64,000 nucleotides of DNA, taken from NCBI GenBank assembly GCA_023412495.1, contig JAEYNP010000150.1, forward strand, positions 22,029 to 86,028. Reading direction: 5' to 3'. How positions within the stretch are numbered: position 1 is the first letter of the stretch; every line of letters starts with the position of its first letter. The translations under genes were made by a program, and so were the position numbers. Shown in pieces: positions 52,504 through 63,559 of this stretch. Below the pieces are notes generated by a model. That model saw only the letters and a program-made list of their open reading frames with translations, was not told the DNA's origin and did not search any database. The stretch is from Pseudomonadota bacterium (GTDB lineage: Bacteria; Desulfobacterota; Desulfobulbia; Desulfobulbales; Desulfocapsaceae).

Positions 52504-55206
52504 TCAGTCCTGGCCCTGGTTATGCTGCCGCCCGAAAACCTCCAACCACAGGTCGGTGATGGCCTGCCGCTCTTCGGCGACAGAATTCTCCGGCAGCCGA
52601 TCACCCTCCCCGTTCAAACGCAGGCGGTGCTGGATCCGCCTGAGCGTACGGTAGGCGTCGGCCGCCGCCCTGGCCCGGGCCGGATCGACCAGACCGACCT
52701 CGCCCGCTATCCTCGCCAGGGCAATGTTCCCCAGGTTGCCGACCAGCCGCGGGTGGTCGTGGGCATGGCCGAGCACCAGGTACTGGATGATGAACTCGAA
52801 ATCCACCAGGCCGCCGGGGTCGTCCTTGACGTGAAATCCGCCGCTTTTGCCGGTACGGCTGCCGAGCAGCTTGCGGCGCATGGCCATGACCTCCTCGGCA
52901 AGTGGCGCGAGTTGCCGGGGCTTGCGTAGAATCGCCTCACGGGCTGCCTCGAAACCGTCGCCGACCGCGGCATCGCCGGCCACATACCTGGCGCGCGTCA
53001 GTGCCTGATGCTCCCAGACCCAGGCCGATTCCTGCTGGTATTTGACGAAAGGCTCGAGCGGGCAGACCAGAAGCCCTGACCTTCCGTTGGGCCTCAGTCG
53101 GGTGTCGGTCTCGAACAGGATGCCGGCAGAGGTGCGGCTCCCGAGCCAGGCCAGCATTTTTTGGGCAAGGCGGGCATAGTTTTCCGGGGCGGCCGGATCA
53201 TCGTCGTTGTACAGGAAGACGATATCGAGATCGGAGGCGTAGCCAAGTTCCTTGCCGCCCAGCTTGCCGTAGCCGATCACCGCGAATTGCGGTGTTTCCC
53301 GGTGTCTCTTCGCATACTTGTGCCAGCAGAGCCGCATGGTCTCGCCAAGAATCACGTCCGCCAGGGCCGAGAGGTGGTCGCCGATCGCCTCCACACTCCA
53401 TTTGCCGGCAAGGTCCTGCTGCAGGATGTGGAATACCTGGGCGTGGTGCAACTCCCGCATCAGGTCCATCTGCCTTTCGGTGTCCGGTTCGGCCTCATCG
53501 AGCAGTTCCCGCAGCCGGCCTGCAAACACCGGCCAGTCCGTGACCTCGCTCAGATACCGCTCATCGAGCAGCTCATCGAGCAGGATCGGATGGGTAGTGA
53601 GGTAGTCAGCCGCCCACTTCGAGGCGGAAACAAGCTCGACCAGCCGGCGCAGCGCCTGGGGATACTGCTGCAAGAGGGCCAGATAGGCCCCCCGCCGGCT
53701 GATGGTGCCGAGCAGGTTCAGCATGCGCGAGAGCGTGACGTCGGGGGCGGGCTGCGCCGCGCAGCCTTGGATGACCCGGGGCATGAGCGCATCCAGGCGG
53801 ATCCGGATGTTGTCCGGCAGGAGCCGGTAGCCGCTGCCATGGCGTAGTTGCGCGAGACGCTCCGAGGCGGCGGCGGGGTCTTGGAAGTTGAGTGCCGCGA
53901 GGATCTCGAGCTGCCTTGAACTGTCGTTGCCGTCCCACAGGCCGTCGAGGGCGTGAGCTTCGCCGTTGGGGTCGCCGCAGGCCGCCTGAAACGCCTCGGT
54001 GACGATCCGGCGATGGCGGTCGAGTTCCGAAAGCAGGGACGCCTCGTCGGCAAAGCCCATCGCCGCGGCGACAATCTCTCGGTCGGCGTGCAAGGCCGGC
54101 AGGTCATGCGTCTGGCCATCATCCAGGTACTGGAGCCGGTGTTCCAGACGGCGCAAGAAATCATAGGCCAGGTTCAGCTCCCGGACGGTCCTCTCCGGCA
54201 GCATTTCCCGCGCCGAGAGCGTCTCAAGCACCTGCGTCGTGGGCCTGATCCTCAAACCGGCATCGCGGCCGCCGCGGATGATCTGGAATACCTGGGCGAT
54301 GAATTCGATCTCCCGGATTCCTCCCGGGCCGAGCTTGATGTTCATCGCCATCTCCCGGCGGCCGACCTGCGACCGGATCTGGGCATGCAGCGAGCGCAGG
54401 GCGTTGATCGCGCCAAAGTCGAGATACTTGCGGAACACGAAGGGCCGCACCACGGCGGCAAGCTCCTCGAGACGGCTCCCGCAAAGAGGCCTGGCCTTGA
54501 TCCAGGCGAACCGCTCCCATTCCCGGCCGTGGGCGATGAAGTACTGCTCGAGCGCGCCGAAGCTCAGGGCCAGCGGTCCCGATTCACCGTAGGGACGAAG
54601 CCGCATATCCACCCGGAAGACATAGCCGTCGGCGGTGACTTCACCGATCGCCGCGATGACCGAACGCCCCAGTCGTGTGAAAAAATCGAAGTGGGCGAGC
54701 GGACGGGGGCCGGCGGTTTCACCTTCTTCCGCATAGAGGAAGATCAGATCGATATCCGAAGAGACATTCAGTTCATAGCCGCCCAGCTTGCCCATCCCCA
54801 CGATGACCAGCTGCATGGGACGCCCCTGGCCGTCCACCGGCCCCCCGTGACGCTCCGCCAGTGCGGCGTGCAGGATGTCGCGGGCATGGGTGACCGACAC
54901 CTCCGCCAGATGAGTCATCGCCCCCGTCACCTCAGTCAGATCGGCGAACCCCAGCAGATCGCGCGAAGCTGTGTGACAGAAAACCCAACTGCGCAGGCGT
55001 CGCAGACCGCTCTTCAGCCTTGCCTCATCGGGGGCCTCGTTTTCGAGGAATTGCCTCATATCCTCGACCCTGAGAGCCATATCGAGGCTGTCCTGAAGCA
55101 GGGGCAAAAGCCAGGAACGGGACTTCAACTCGCGCTGCAGGTGACGGCTTGCCGCCAGTGCCGGCGACAGGCGCTCGATAAATTGACTTGCGGTGTCCAT
55201 GACCAC
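52504..55206 (-). CDS. glnE: bifunctional glutamine synthetase adenylyltransferase/deadenylylase GlnE
   Basis: A 900-residue enzyme that adds and removes AMP on glutamine synthetase in response to P-II and glutamine. The two nucleotidyltransferase halves each have their motif (GMGKLGGYELNVSSDIDLIF and GYGKLGGKELGYASDLDIVF) with the catalytic Asp pair, and each is followed by a helical GlnD-type domain (PGGIREIEFIAQ and PGGLVDFEFIIQ). The GTG at 55206 is preferred because GGAG lies 10 nt before it; an ATG follows at 55200. Both the Phe-type and the Tyr-type GS genes adjoin it, but only the latter (55567) has a target Tyr. Confidence 0.95.
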   Translation of the reverse strand: MVMDTASQFIERLSPALAASRHLQRELKSRSWLLPLLQDSLDMALRVEDMRQFLENEAPDEARLKSGLRRLRSWVFCHTASRDLLGFADLTEVTGAMTHLAEVSVTHARDILHAALAERHGGPVDGQGRPMQLVIVGMGKLGGYELNVSSDIDLIFLYAEEGETAGPRPLAHFDFFTRLGRSVIAAIGEVTADGYVFRVDMRLRPYGESGPLALSFGALEQYFIAHGREWERFAWIKARPLCGSRLEELAAVVRPFVFRKYLDFGAINALRSLHAQIRSQVGRREMAMNIKLGPGGIREIEFIAQVFQIIRGGRDAGLRIRPTTQVLETLSAREMLPERTVRELNLAYDFLRRLEHRLQYLDDGQTHDLPALHADREIVAAAMGFADEASLLSELDRHRRIVTEAFQAACGDPNGEAHALDGLWDGNDSSRQLEILAALNFQDPAAASERLAQLRHGSGYRLLPDNIRIRLDALMPRVIQGCAAQPAPDVTLSRMLNLLGTISRRGAYLALLQQYPQALRRLVELVSASKWAADYLTTHPILLDELLDERYLSEVTDWPVFAGRLRELLDEAEPDTERQMDLMRELHHAQVFHILQQDLAGKWSVEAIGDHLSALADVILGETMRLCWHKYAKRHRETPQFAVIGYGKLGGKELGYASDLDIVFLYNDDDPAAPENYARLAQKMLAWLGSRTSAGILFETDTRLRPNGRSGLLVCPLEPFVKYQQESAWVWEHQALTRARYVAGDAAVGDGFEAAREAILRKPRQLAPLAEEVMAMRRKLLGSRTGKSGGFHVKDDPGGLVDFEFIIQYLVLGHAHDHPRLVGNLGNIALARIAGEVGLVDPARARAAADAYRTLRRIQHRLRLNGEGDRLPENSVAEERQAITDLWLEVFGRQHNQGQD

Positions 55207-55566
55207 GTACAGTCGACTCCACCTTACATGAGAGAGGGAAAGAACTCTTCAGCAACAACGGATATAATATAATGTTGTGGTGATTCATCCAAATCGAAAT
55301 CGAAAAGGAAGCTTCGATTCCGATTTCTTTCCCGATATATGCCGGCGACTCGATCAGAAAAGAAAAAGGAAGGCGGTGATCGACCGCCTTCCTTGTTAGT
55401 ACCTTAGAAATTCGTTTCTTGTTTTTTAGAAACGAATTTCGTGAAGGTACTTATACCCCTCAAGGGGGTACTGAAAAGGGTCCCCTCTGCTGTGGGAGGG
55501 GATAATAAACAACCCTTGGGTTTGCGGGCGTCAGCCCGCGTTAGAACCTCACCCTGCTTCGAAATA
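55207..55566. other. intergenic region with the left arm of the large inverted repeat
   Basis: 360 bp without a gene. It holds ATTTCGATTCCGATTT-type sequence near 55308 and the repeat at 55399-55548. Confidence 0.6.
55399..55548 (+). repeat. large dispersed repeat, left arm of an inverted pair
   Basis: The unit starts TAGTACCTTAGAAATTCG, contains a 13-bp perfect hairpin GAAATTCGTTTCT/AGAAACGAATTTC, CCCCTCAAGGGGG and GGAGGGGATAA, and ends GCGGGCGTCAGCCCGC. The reverse complement at 60657-60799 is almost identical over the full length. Partial copies lie at 18967, 39177 and 42297. Confidence 0.9.
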
Positions 55567-56979
55567 TTAAATATCGAAGTAGAGGAAGAATTCATAGGGA
55601 TGAGGACGGAGCCGCAGGGCATCCACCTCGTTCTTTCTCTTGTACTCGATCCACTTGTCGATGGCATCCTGGGTGAAGACGTCGCCTTTCAGCAGGAAGG
55701 CGTGATCTTTCTCAAGGGCGTCGAGCGCCTCGTCCAGGCTGCCCGGCATGGTCGGCACATTGGCCAGCTCTTCGGGTCCGAGATCGTAGATGTCCTTGTC
55801 CAGCGGCTCGCCCGGGTGGATCTTGTTCTGGATGCCGTCGAGACCGGCCATCAGCATCGCGGAGAAGGCGAGGTAGGTGTTGCAGGACGGATCCGGGAAC
55901 CGCACCTCGACCCGCTTGGCCTTGGGACTCGCGGAGTAGGTCGGGATACGGATGGAGGCGGATCTGTTGCGTGCGGAGTAGGCAAGATTGACCGGCGCCT
56001 CGAAGCCCGGGGTGAGCCGCTTGTAGGAGTTGGTGGTCGGGTTGGTCAGCGCGGCCAGGGCCTTGGCATGTTTCAGAACGCCGCCGATGTAGTAGATCGC
56101 CATCTCGCTCAGGCCAGCGTATTCGTTGCCGGCGAAGAGCGGCTTGCCCTCCTTCCAGATCGACTGATGGACATGCATGCCGGAGCCGTTGTCGCCGAAG
56201 AGCGGTTTCGGCATGAAGGTGACGGTTTTGTTATGCCGGCGGGCGACGTTTTTGATGATGTACTTGAACAGCATATTCTTGTCGGCCATCTTCACCAGGG
56301 AGTCGAAGCGCATGTCGATCTCGGCCTGGCCGGCGGTGGCGACCTCGTGGTGCTCGCGCTCGACGTAGATGCCGGCCTTCAGCATCTCCATGACCATCTC
56401 GGTCCTGAGGTTGACCTGGCTGTCGGTGGGCGGAACGGGGAAGTAACCTTCCTTGTGGCGGGGCTTGTAACCCAGGTTCGGGCTCTCCTCGCGGCCGCAG
56501 TTCCAGATGCCCTCGGTCGATTCGATATAGTAGTAGCCGCTGTGGGAGTTCTGGTCGAACCTGATGCCGTCGAAGATGAAGAATTCGGCTTCCGGTCCGA
56601 AGAAAGCTGTGTCGCCGATGCCGGTGGACTTCAGGTAGGCCTCCGCCTTCTGGGCGATGAATCGCGGATCCCTCGTGTACTTCTCCTTGGTGATCGGGTC
56701 CACGATGTTGCAGACGAAGGTGATCGTCGGATAATCCATGAAGGGATCCATGAAGGCGGTCTCCGGATCGGGAACGACCAGCATGTCCGAAGTGTTGATC
56801 GCCTGCCAGCCCCTGATCGAAGAGCCGTCGAAGCCGAGCCCTTCCTCGAACACCTCTTCCTTCAACTCGTCTATGGGCACTGCGAAATGCTGCCAGATTC
56901 CGGGAAAGTCAAGGAACTTGAAATTCGCCATGACCGCCTTGTTCTCTTGCGCCATTTTAATTGCATCTTTTGCTGTCAT
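55567..56979 (-). CDS. glnA: glutamine synthetase type I, long form with adenylylation Tyr
   Basis: A 470-residue GS-I beta-type subunit. It has [73 protein letters not shown] and [17 protein letters not shown]. Tyr398 in [11 protein letters not shown] corresponds to Tyr397 of the E. coli enzyme, the AMP site used by GlnE. AGGAGGAATAG precedes the ATG. It is about 320 bp from glnD. It is the nitrogen-regulated isozyme of the two in this window; the shorter one at 50895 lacks the site. Confidence 0.96.
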   Translation of the reverse strand: MTAKDAIKMAQENKAVMANFKFLDFPGIWQHFAVPIDELKEEVFEEGLGFDGSSIRGWQAINTSDMLVVPDPETAFMDPFMDYPTITFVCNIVDPITKEKYTRDPRFIAQKAEAYLKSTGIGDTAFFGPEAEFFIFDGIRFDQNSHSGYYYIESTEGIWNCGREESPNLGYKPRHKEGYFPVPPTDSQVNLRTEMVMEMLKAGIYVEREHHEVATAGQAEIDMRFDSLVKMADKNMLFKYIIKNVARRHNKTVTFMPKPLFGDNGSGMHVHQSIWKEGKPLFAGNEYAGLSEMAIYYIGGVLKHAKALAALTNPTTNSYKRLTPGFEAPVNLAYSARNRSASIRIPTYSASPKAKRVEVRFPDPSCNTYLAFSAMLMAGLDGIQNKIHPGEPLDKDIYDLGPEELANVPTMPGSLDEALDALEKDHAFLLKGDVFTQDAIDKWIEYKRKNEVDALRLRPHPYEFFLYFDI

Positions 56980-57302
56980 CTATTCCTCCTGAATGTAATT
57001 TTTGAGTAAGAAAAAAGATTCTCACTCCAAGTAAACTTTACTCTTACTCGTTGAAAACTCTGCATGGATATGGCCTCCTTGATCTCGGAAAGCACGAATC
57101 ACTCACGCAGAAAAATTCCCGGCCCGACTTCATACTTCAACATCCAACCCCATGGACGGCAGCCTGCTCGGCTGTCTCGACAACTGCGAAAATAAAAACA
57201 CATTTCTGACAATTTTTGCAAGAAGGAAATGAAATTTCATTACAAGATTGTCATTTTTTCAAATAAAACATTCCCATTAGCAAGAGACATAATCCCTCTG
57301 AC
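56980..57302. other. leader region of the long glnA
   Basis: 323 bp, AT-rich, no gene. I searched the minus strand for a GG-N10-GC sigma-54 pattern and saw none that fits. AAGTAAACTTTACTC/GAGTAAG-type symmetry near 57006-57050 may form a weak hairpin. Confidence 0.45.
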
Positions 57303-59879
57303 TTACTTGCCTATGCGGTCAATGGAATGGAGTATGCCCTGCGTGACTTCCTGGCGAAAATCCTCGTCAACCAATTTCTGGCCGCGGGAATCAACCACAT
57401 AGAAAACATCTATCAATTGTTCAAGTTCGGTGGCGATGTAGGCCTTATGGATGTTCAGGCCGAAATCGGCCATGGCCTGGGTGATGTGGTAGAGCTGACC
57501 CGGCGAATCCGCCGCGTAGACTTCGATGACGGAAAAATTCTCCGAACTTTTGTTGTCGATGACCACCTTCGAAGCCACACCGGCTCCCCTCTGCCCCCGC
57601 CGGTTGTACCCGGTCGAAAGTTTGCGGTACAACCGGTGACTGAGACCCATCCGGTGCTCGATGGCCAGATCGAGCTGTTCATTAAGGGATCGCCAGTTTT
57701 TTTCGACAAAACCGAGGGAATCGGTAGGCCGCACATCGATGACGTCGACGACCGTGCCATCAGCCCAGGTAAAGATCTGGGCTTTGACCACTGTGAGATT
57801 GTTGAGAGCCATCACCCCGCAGATCTTGGCGAGCAGCCCGGGGCGGTCGACGGTCATGATCAGGAGTTGCCAGGCATCCTCCGTCTCGCTGGCGATGACC
57901 AGGGATTTCTGGCGGAGACGCTGATAGCTGTCACGCTGGGTGAGGATGTGCCTGACGACCATCTCTGGCGAGAAGGACAGGATGTAGTCCGCGCCCAAGG
58001 CGTCGACATCGATACGGATATCGTTGACACCCTTGAGGAGCATCCGCACCTGTTCGCGCAGCCATTCGACCCCCTGCTCCTCATGAGCCATGACATCATG
58101 GATGCCATGGCGGCCGATATCGAGGTACGGATAGACCTTAAAAAACAGCTCTTCCATCAGGGTCGCCTTCCAGTCGCTCCAGGCCGAGGGCCCGGTGGCC
58201 TTGGAATCGGCGACCGAGAGCAGATAGAGCATGCTCAGCCGGTTGAGGCTGCCTATCGTCTCAGCGCAGCGCTTGATGAAGACCGCGTCGTTCAGGTCGC
58301 GCCGCAGGGCGTTTTCCGGAATGAAGAGATGGTAGCGGACCACAAACTCGAGGGCTTCGCATTCCTTCTCGGTGAACCCGAAGCGCCGGCCGATCTGTCC
58401 TGCCAGCTCGGCCCCCGCGGCGGAATGGTCCCGGCCGGAGCCCTTGCCGATATCGTGCAGCAGTGCGCCCAGGTAGAGCACCTTCAGGCTCTTGATATTT
58501 TGGGCTATCGCTGCCCACGAGGCGACCAGCGCATGCAATTCGGCCACGGTCTGCAGCGAATGCCGGTCGACGGTATAGATATGGTACAGATCATGCTGGG
58601 CAAGCGTCGTGATCCGGTTGAACTCAGGGATCCAGGCCGTGAGCATCCCGGTCTCGTGCATCGTCTCCAGAACGGCTGCGATGTCCTTCGCCTCATGAAG
58701 AATGGCAAAAAACGTCCTGGCGAACCTCGGTGAGTTCCGGGCCTTGTCGTTGATCAAATCCAGCGATCCGGCGATGATCTTGCGGGTCCGGTGGTGCAGC
58801 GGCACTCCGGTCCGGGCCATGGCGAGAAAGGCGCGGACGAGGGTCTGCGGCTTGGCCTGGAGCTCCTGCCTCGAGGCGATGAGGTGGACGCGCCCGTTCT
58901 TGACCTCGATGCCCTTCTCCACCACCTTGTCGGGAACCGGGCTGCCCTTGCCGGCAAACCCCAGAACCTCCTCCACATGATCGAAGAACAGGTCGCTGAT
59001 CACACTGATCTTCTGTAGGGCATGGTAGACATCGCCCATGAAGATCTCGACCCCGAGAATGCCTTCGCGGGTCTTGTAGCCGAAGGCTTCCGCCACGTCG
59101 CCCTGCTGTTCGAAGAAGAGTTGGTCGTTTTTCCGTTTGCTGAAATAGTGGAGGTAGAAGCGCAGCCGGACGAGCGTCCCCCGGGCGGCGGCGAAATCTT
59201 TCATTTCGTCATCGAGCAGGAGCCCCGCATCCCGGATATCCTCCAGCCCCTGCAGGCCGAAAACCATCTTTGCGGTCCAGAGCATCGCCTGGATATCGCG
59301 CATGCCGCCACGCCCTTCCTTGATATGGGGCTCGAGAAGGTAGCTATGGCTGCCGAACCGTTCGCGTCGGTTCTGTCGGTGCGCCTTCATCTTTTCGACG
59401 AAGTCCTCCCGCTGCCCTTCCAGGAACTTTTTATAATAGGCGGCAAGAAGTTCTTCGTACAGTTCCGGAGACCCATAGATCAGGCGGGCATCGAGCAGGG
59501 CCACCTGAAAAAAGTAATCCACCTCCGCCTGAGCCATCGACTCCGCCACGGTGCGAACCCCGTGCCCGATTTCCAGGCCGGTATCCCATAGGGGATAGAG
59601 CACCGCGTCGGCGACCCGCTCGATCCGATCCTCCATCTCCGGCCGGTACAGCACCATGAGATCGATGTCGGAGTACGGGAACAACTCCCGCCGGCCATAG
59701 CCGCCCAGAGCGACCAGGGCAACTCCGCCGTTGCAGTTTTTTACATCGGACTGCTCGAAACAACCGATGATATACTCATCGACGATCCGGCAATGGGTTT
59801 GCAGCTCAAGTTCGCCGCAGCCGCCCTTGGCCCAGATTTCCTCCAGGGCTCGGCGTGCGGCCCGAAACTCGGCAATCAT
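57303..59879 (-). CDS. glnD: P-II uridylyltransferase/uridylyl-removing enzyme GlnD
   Basis: An 858-residue glutamine sensor that uridylylates P-II when glutamine is low and reverses this when it is high. The N-terminal nucleotidyltransferase has GGYGRRELFPYSDIDLMV, the HD domain has GALLHDIGKGSGRDHS, and two ACT domains close the protein (TVDRPGLLAKICGVM and AADSPGQLYHITQAM). The length is normal. Its ATG lies 3 nt after the stop of the P-II gene, so the two are co-translated and the modifier is made with its substrate. Confidence 0.96.
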   Translation of the reverse strand: MIAEFRAARRALEEIWAKGGCGELELQTHCRIVDEYIIGCFEQSDVKNCNGGVALVALGGYGRRELFPYSDIDLMVLYRPEMEDRIERVADAVLYPLWDTGLEIGHGVRTVAESMAQAEVDYFFQVALLDARLIYGSPELYEELLAAYYKKFLEGQREDFVEKMKAHRQNRRERFGSHSYLLEPHIKEGRGGMRDIQAMLWTAKMVFGLQGLEDIRDAGLLLDDEMKDFAAARGTLVRLRFYLHYFSKRKNDQLFFEQQGDVAEAFGYKTREGILGVEIFMGDVYHALQKISVISDLFFDHVEEVLGFAGKGSPVPDKVVEKGIEVKNGRVHLIASRQELQAKPQTLVRAFLAMARTGVPLHHRTRKIIAGSLDLINDKARNSPRFARTFFAILHEAKDIAAVLETMHETGMLTAWIPEFNRITTLAQHDLYHIYTVDRHSLQTVAELHALVASWAAIAQNIKSLKVLYLGALLHDIGKGSGRDHSAAGAELAGQIGRRFGFTEKECEALEFVVRYHLFIPENALRRDLNDAVFIKRCAETIGSLNRLSMLYLLSVADSKATGPSAWSDWKATLMEELFFKVYPYLDIGRHGIHDVMAHEEQGVEWLREQVRMLLKGVNDIRIDVDALGADYILSFSPEMVVRHILTQRDSYQRLRQKSLVIASETEDAWQLLIMTVDRPGLLAKICGVMALNNLTVVKAQIFTWADGTVVDVIDVRPTDSLGFVEKNWRSLNEQLDLAIEHRMGLSHRLYRKLSTGYNRRGQRGAGVASKVVIDNKSSENFSVIEVYAADSPGQLYHITQAMADFGLNIHKAYIATELEQLIDVFYVVDSRGQKLVDEDFRQEVTQGILHSIDRIGK

Positions 59880-59882
59880 CCA

Positions 59883-60656
<774 letters not shown>

Positions 60657-60799
60657 CTAATGCGGGCTGGCGCCCGCAACCCAAGGGTTGTTATCCCCTC
60701 CCACAGCAGAGGGACTCTTTTCAGTACCCCCTTGAGGGGTATAAGTACCTTCACGAAATTCGTTTCTAAAAAACAAGAAACGAATTTCTAAGGTACTAG
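60657..60799 (-). repeat. large dispersed repeat, right arm of the inverted pair
   Basis: The reverse complement of 55399-55548 with only a few differences (for example GAGTCCCTCTG for GGGTCCCCTCTG, and a 3-base shorter ATAACAACC). It ends within the last codons and stop of the amt gene. Confidence 0.9.
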
Positions 60800-61992
60800 T
60801 TATAGGCCGTCTCCGAGTGCTCGGAAAGATCTATGCCCTGAACCTCCGCTTCATCCTGGAGACGCATGCCCATAACCGAATGCACCAGCTTGAACAGCAC
60901 CCAGCTGACGATAAAGGCGTAGCCGCCGACCACGACGACACCAAGCAGCTGGGTCAGTACTCCGGCGTTGGCACCCGCAGGATTTATGTCGGCGGAGGCA
61001 AAGACGCCGAGGCAGATTGTACCGAGAATCCCGCCCACGCCGTGGATCCCCACCACGTCCAGGGAATCGTCGAGGCGGAGTTTGCTCTTGGTGTTGACCG
61101 CCAGATAGCAGACGATCCCGGCCAGGCCGCCAATGATGATTGCCGAATTGGGGCTGACGAAACCGGCGGCGGGGGTGATGGTCGCAAGACCGGCGATCGC
61201 CCCCGAGGCCGCACCGAGCGTCGTCGCCTGCTTGCGAGTCAGCCACTCCATCACCACCCACATGAGCATGCCGGACATCCCGCCCAGATGGGTGGCCACG
61301 AAAGCGGTCGCGGCAATCTCGTCCGCGGCGAGCGCAGAGCCGCCGTTGAAGCCGAACCAGCCAAACCACAACAAGCCGGTCCCCAGGACGGTCAACGGCA
61401 GGCTATGTGGCATGAAGCTGGTCTTGCCGTAGCCCCTGCGGGGGCCGAGCACGATAACCCCGGCCAGCGCCGCCGCGCCGCAGGTGGCATGGACTACCAG
61501 CCCGCCGGCAAAGTCGAGGACGCCCAGGCCGGCCAGCCAGCCGCCCTTGCCCCAGATCCAGTGGCAAACCGGGTTATAGACGAGAATGGCCCAGAACAGG
61601 GAAAAGACCAGAAACGGCATGAATTTGACCCGTTCCGCGAAGGCGCCGGTGATGAGCGCCGGGGTGATGATGGCGAACATGCACTGGTAAACCATGAACA
61701 CGGTCTGAGGGATGGTCGTGGCATAATCGGGGCTCGGGGCGTTGGTGACGCCTTTCAACGCGAACCATGACAGGTCGCCGATAAAACCGCCGACATCCGG
61801 ACCGAACGACATGGTGTAACCGAGATACACCCATTCGATACTGATCAGTGAAATGAGTATGAGGCTCTGCATGATCGTCCCCAACACATTTTTGCTACGC
61901 ACCATCCCGCCGTAGAACAGGGCCAGGCCTGGGGTCATGAGCAACACGAGACCGGCCGCCGCCAGGACAAATGCGGTATCCGCTTTATTCAT
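60796..61992 (-). CDS. amtB: ammonium transporter Amt
   Basis: A 398-residue, eleven-helix ammonium channel of the Amt/Mep/Rh family. It has LALFYGGMVRSKNVL, the first conserved His in GGLVVHATCGAAALAG, LLWFGWFGFNGGSALA and the second His in VVGIHGVGGILG. The C-terminal tail ends with GIDLSEHSETAYN, which is normal for the P-II docking tail region. AAGGAGGAGGAAG precedes the ATG. A sigma-54 type promoter candidate lies 126 bp upstream. It is part of the nitrogen block with glnB and glnD. Confidence 0.96.
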   Translation of the reverse strand: MNKADTAFVLAAAGLVLLMTPGLALFYGGMVRSKNVLGTIMQSLILISLISIEWVYLGYTMSFGPDVGGFIGDLSWFALKGVTNAPSPDYATTIPQTVFMVYQCMFAIITPALITGAFAERVKFMPFLVFSLFWAILVYNPVCHWIWGKGGWLAGLGVLDFAGGLVVHATCGAAALAGVIVLGPRRGYGKTSFMPHSLPLTVLGTGLLWFGWFGFNGGSALAADEIAATAFVATHLGGMSGMLMWVVMEWLTRKQATTLGAASGAIAGLATITPAAGFVSPNSAIIIGGLAGIVCYLAVNTKSKLRLDDSLDVVGIHGVGGILGTICLGVFASADINPAGANAGVLTQLLGVVVVGGYAFIVSWVLFKLVHSVMGMRLQDEAEVQGIDLSEHSETAYN

Positions 61993-62422
61993 CTTCCTCC
62001 TCCTTACGGATTGGTTGAGCTCGCCGTGCCGTTGAAGCTCCGGGGCTCATCCATTTTCATCTTCACCTACATTTTTGTAAAACTCACTGCCAATCAATGC
62101 TCTGATCGTCAGTATATTACAATTGTTGTGCCATGCCCCCAGACACACCCTCTCTCTCTTCTTGCCAAGGGATTTACCGAATTTCTCGCTTCGCAGTTTT
62201 TGCATTTTATACATTTTTGTAAATTACCTTATTTTTTATTACAAATGTGTAGGTTTACTTGCGGTTTTTGACACAAATGAAAATGGCCAATCAACCTTGC
62301 CCCATGGGCGTTTACAACCTGCCGGCAAAAGGGTAAACTGCACTTGAGCTAGCTGCCGAAAATCACAGAAACTTCCACGTCGGTCGACCGCGGCGGACCT
62401 TTATATACCTGCTTTTTTAAAA
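61993..62422. other. divergent intergenic region between amt and mtnA
   Basis: 430 bp, AT-rich in the middle, no gene seen. It holds the sigma-54 candidate on the minus strand. No clear ribosome site precedes mtnA. Confidence 0.5.
62118..62133 (-). promoter_or_regulatory. sigma-54 promoter candidate for amt
   Basis: The minus strand reads TGGCAC-AACAA-TTGTA. This fits TGGCAC-N5-TTGCA exactly in spacing, with one mismatch (the C of the -12 GC). It lies 126 bp before the amt start, as expected for a nitrogen-regulated gene. Confidence 0.5.
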
Positions 62423-63559
62423 ATGAAATTCAACGACGTTCATTACCGGACTATCTGGCCGAATCCACGAAACAACCGGCAGATCTGCGTCATCGACCAG
62501 CGGTGGTTGCCCCACGATTTTGTGGTCGAGACCCTCACGACGCTCGAGGAAACCATCATCGCCATCCGCGACATGCACGTCCGCGGGGCCGGGCTGATCG
62601 GGGCCACGGCCGGCTTCGGCATGTATCTGGCAGCGCTTGAAGCCCCGGTGGAAGGCTTTGCGGAATTTATGGCCGCAGCCGGCAGGAAACTGGGAGAGAG
62701 TCGTCCGACCGCTCGCAACCTGCTGTGGGCGGTGGAGCAGACCCTGCAAGCCCTGGCAAAGAGCGACGACCCGGAAGAAAAACGGGCGATCGCCTTTGCC
62801 ACGGCCTGCGCCATCGCCGACGAAGACGCCCTTTTCTGCCGGCGGATAGGCGAGCACGGCCTGACAATAATAGAAGAAATCAGCAGACGCAAAGATGGCG
62901 CCACGGTCAATATCCTCACCCATTGCAATGCCGGATGGCTGGCCTTCGTCGACTACGGCAGCGCCACCGCCCCGATCTATGCGGCGCGGGACGCGGGTAT
63001 CCCGGTCCACGTCTGGGTCGACGAGACAAGACCGTGGAACCAGGGGACCAAACTCACAGCCTGGGAACTGCAGCAGGAAAACATCCCCAGCACCCTCATC
63101 TGTGACAACACCGGCGGCCATCTCATGCAGCAGGGCATGGTCGACCTGGTCATCGTCGGTACCGACCGGACCACCCGCACCGGCGACGTCGTCAACAAAA
63201 TAGGCACCTATCTCAAAGCCCTGGCCGCCCGCGACAACAATATCCCGTTCTACGTCGCCCTGCCCTCCTCGACCTTCGACTGGAGCCTTGACAAGGGCCG
63301 GGATGTTCCGATAGAACAGAGGTCTGAAGAAGAAATCACCACACTTACCGGCAAAGACCGTGACGGTGGGACGAGAACGCTGCTGCTGGCCGCCCCGGGG
63401 ACGAGAGCATTGAACTACAGTTTCGATGTGACTCCGGCGGGGCTTATCACCGGTCTCATCACCGAGCGCGGCATTGTCAAACCGGAAAAAGAGGCCATTC
63501 ATCGCCTCTTTCCGGAAGCAGAACAAGCTCAGGCAGCAAACCTTCAGGACAGGTTATGA
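62423..63559 (+). CDS. mtnA: methylthioribose-1-phosphate isomerase-like protein MtnA
   Basis: A 378-residue member of the eIF2B-like sugar isomerase family, which turns methylthioribose-1-phosphate into the ribulose form in methionine salvage. The motifs RGAGLIGATAGFGMY, ILTHCNAGWLAFVDYG (catalytic Cys), DETRPWNQGTKLTAWEL, VIVGTDRTTRTGDVVNKIGT (catalytic Asp) and IPFYVALPSSTFD are present. GTDRTTRTG in place of the usual GADRIAANG is a divergence, so another sugar-phosphate substrate is possible. No other salvage gene adjoins it. Its stop overlaps the PilZ start (ATGA, 63556-63559). Confidence 0.87.
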   Translation: MKFNDVHYRTIWPNPRNNRQICVIDQRWLPHDFVVETLTTLEETIIAIRDMHVRGAGLIGATAGFGMYLAALEAPVEGFAEFMAAAGRKLGESRPTARNLLWAVEQTLQALAKSDDPEEKRAIAFATACAIADEDALFCRRIGEHGLTIIEEISRRKDGATVNILTHCNAGWLAFVDYGSATAPIYAARDAGIPVHVWVDETRPWNQGTKLTAWELQQENIPSTLICDNTGGHLMQQGMVDLVIVGTDRTTRTGDVVNKIGTYLKALAARDNNIPFYVALPSSTFDWSLDKGRDVPIEQRSEEEITTLTGKDRDGGTRTLLLAAPGTRALNYSFDVTPAGLITGLITERGIVKPEKEAIHRLFPEAEQAQAANLQDRL

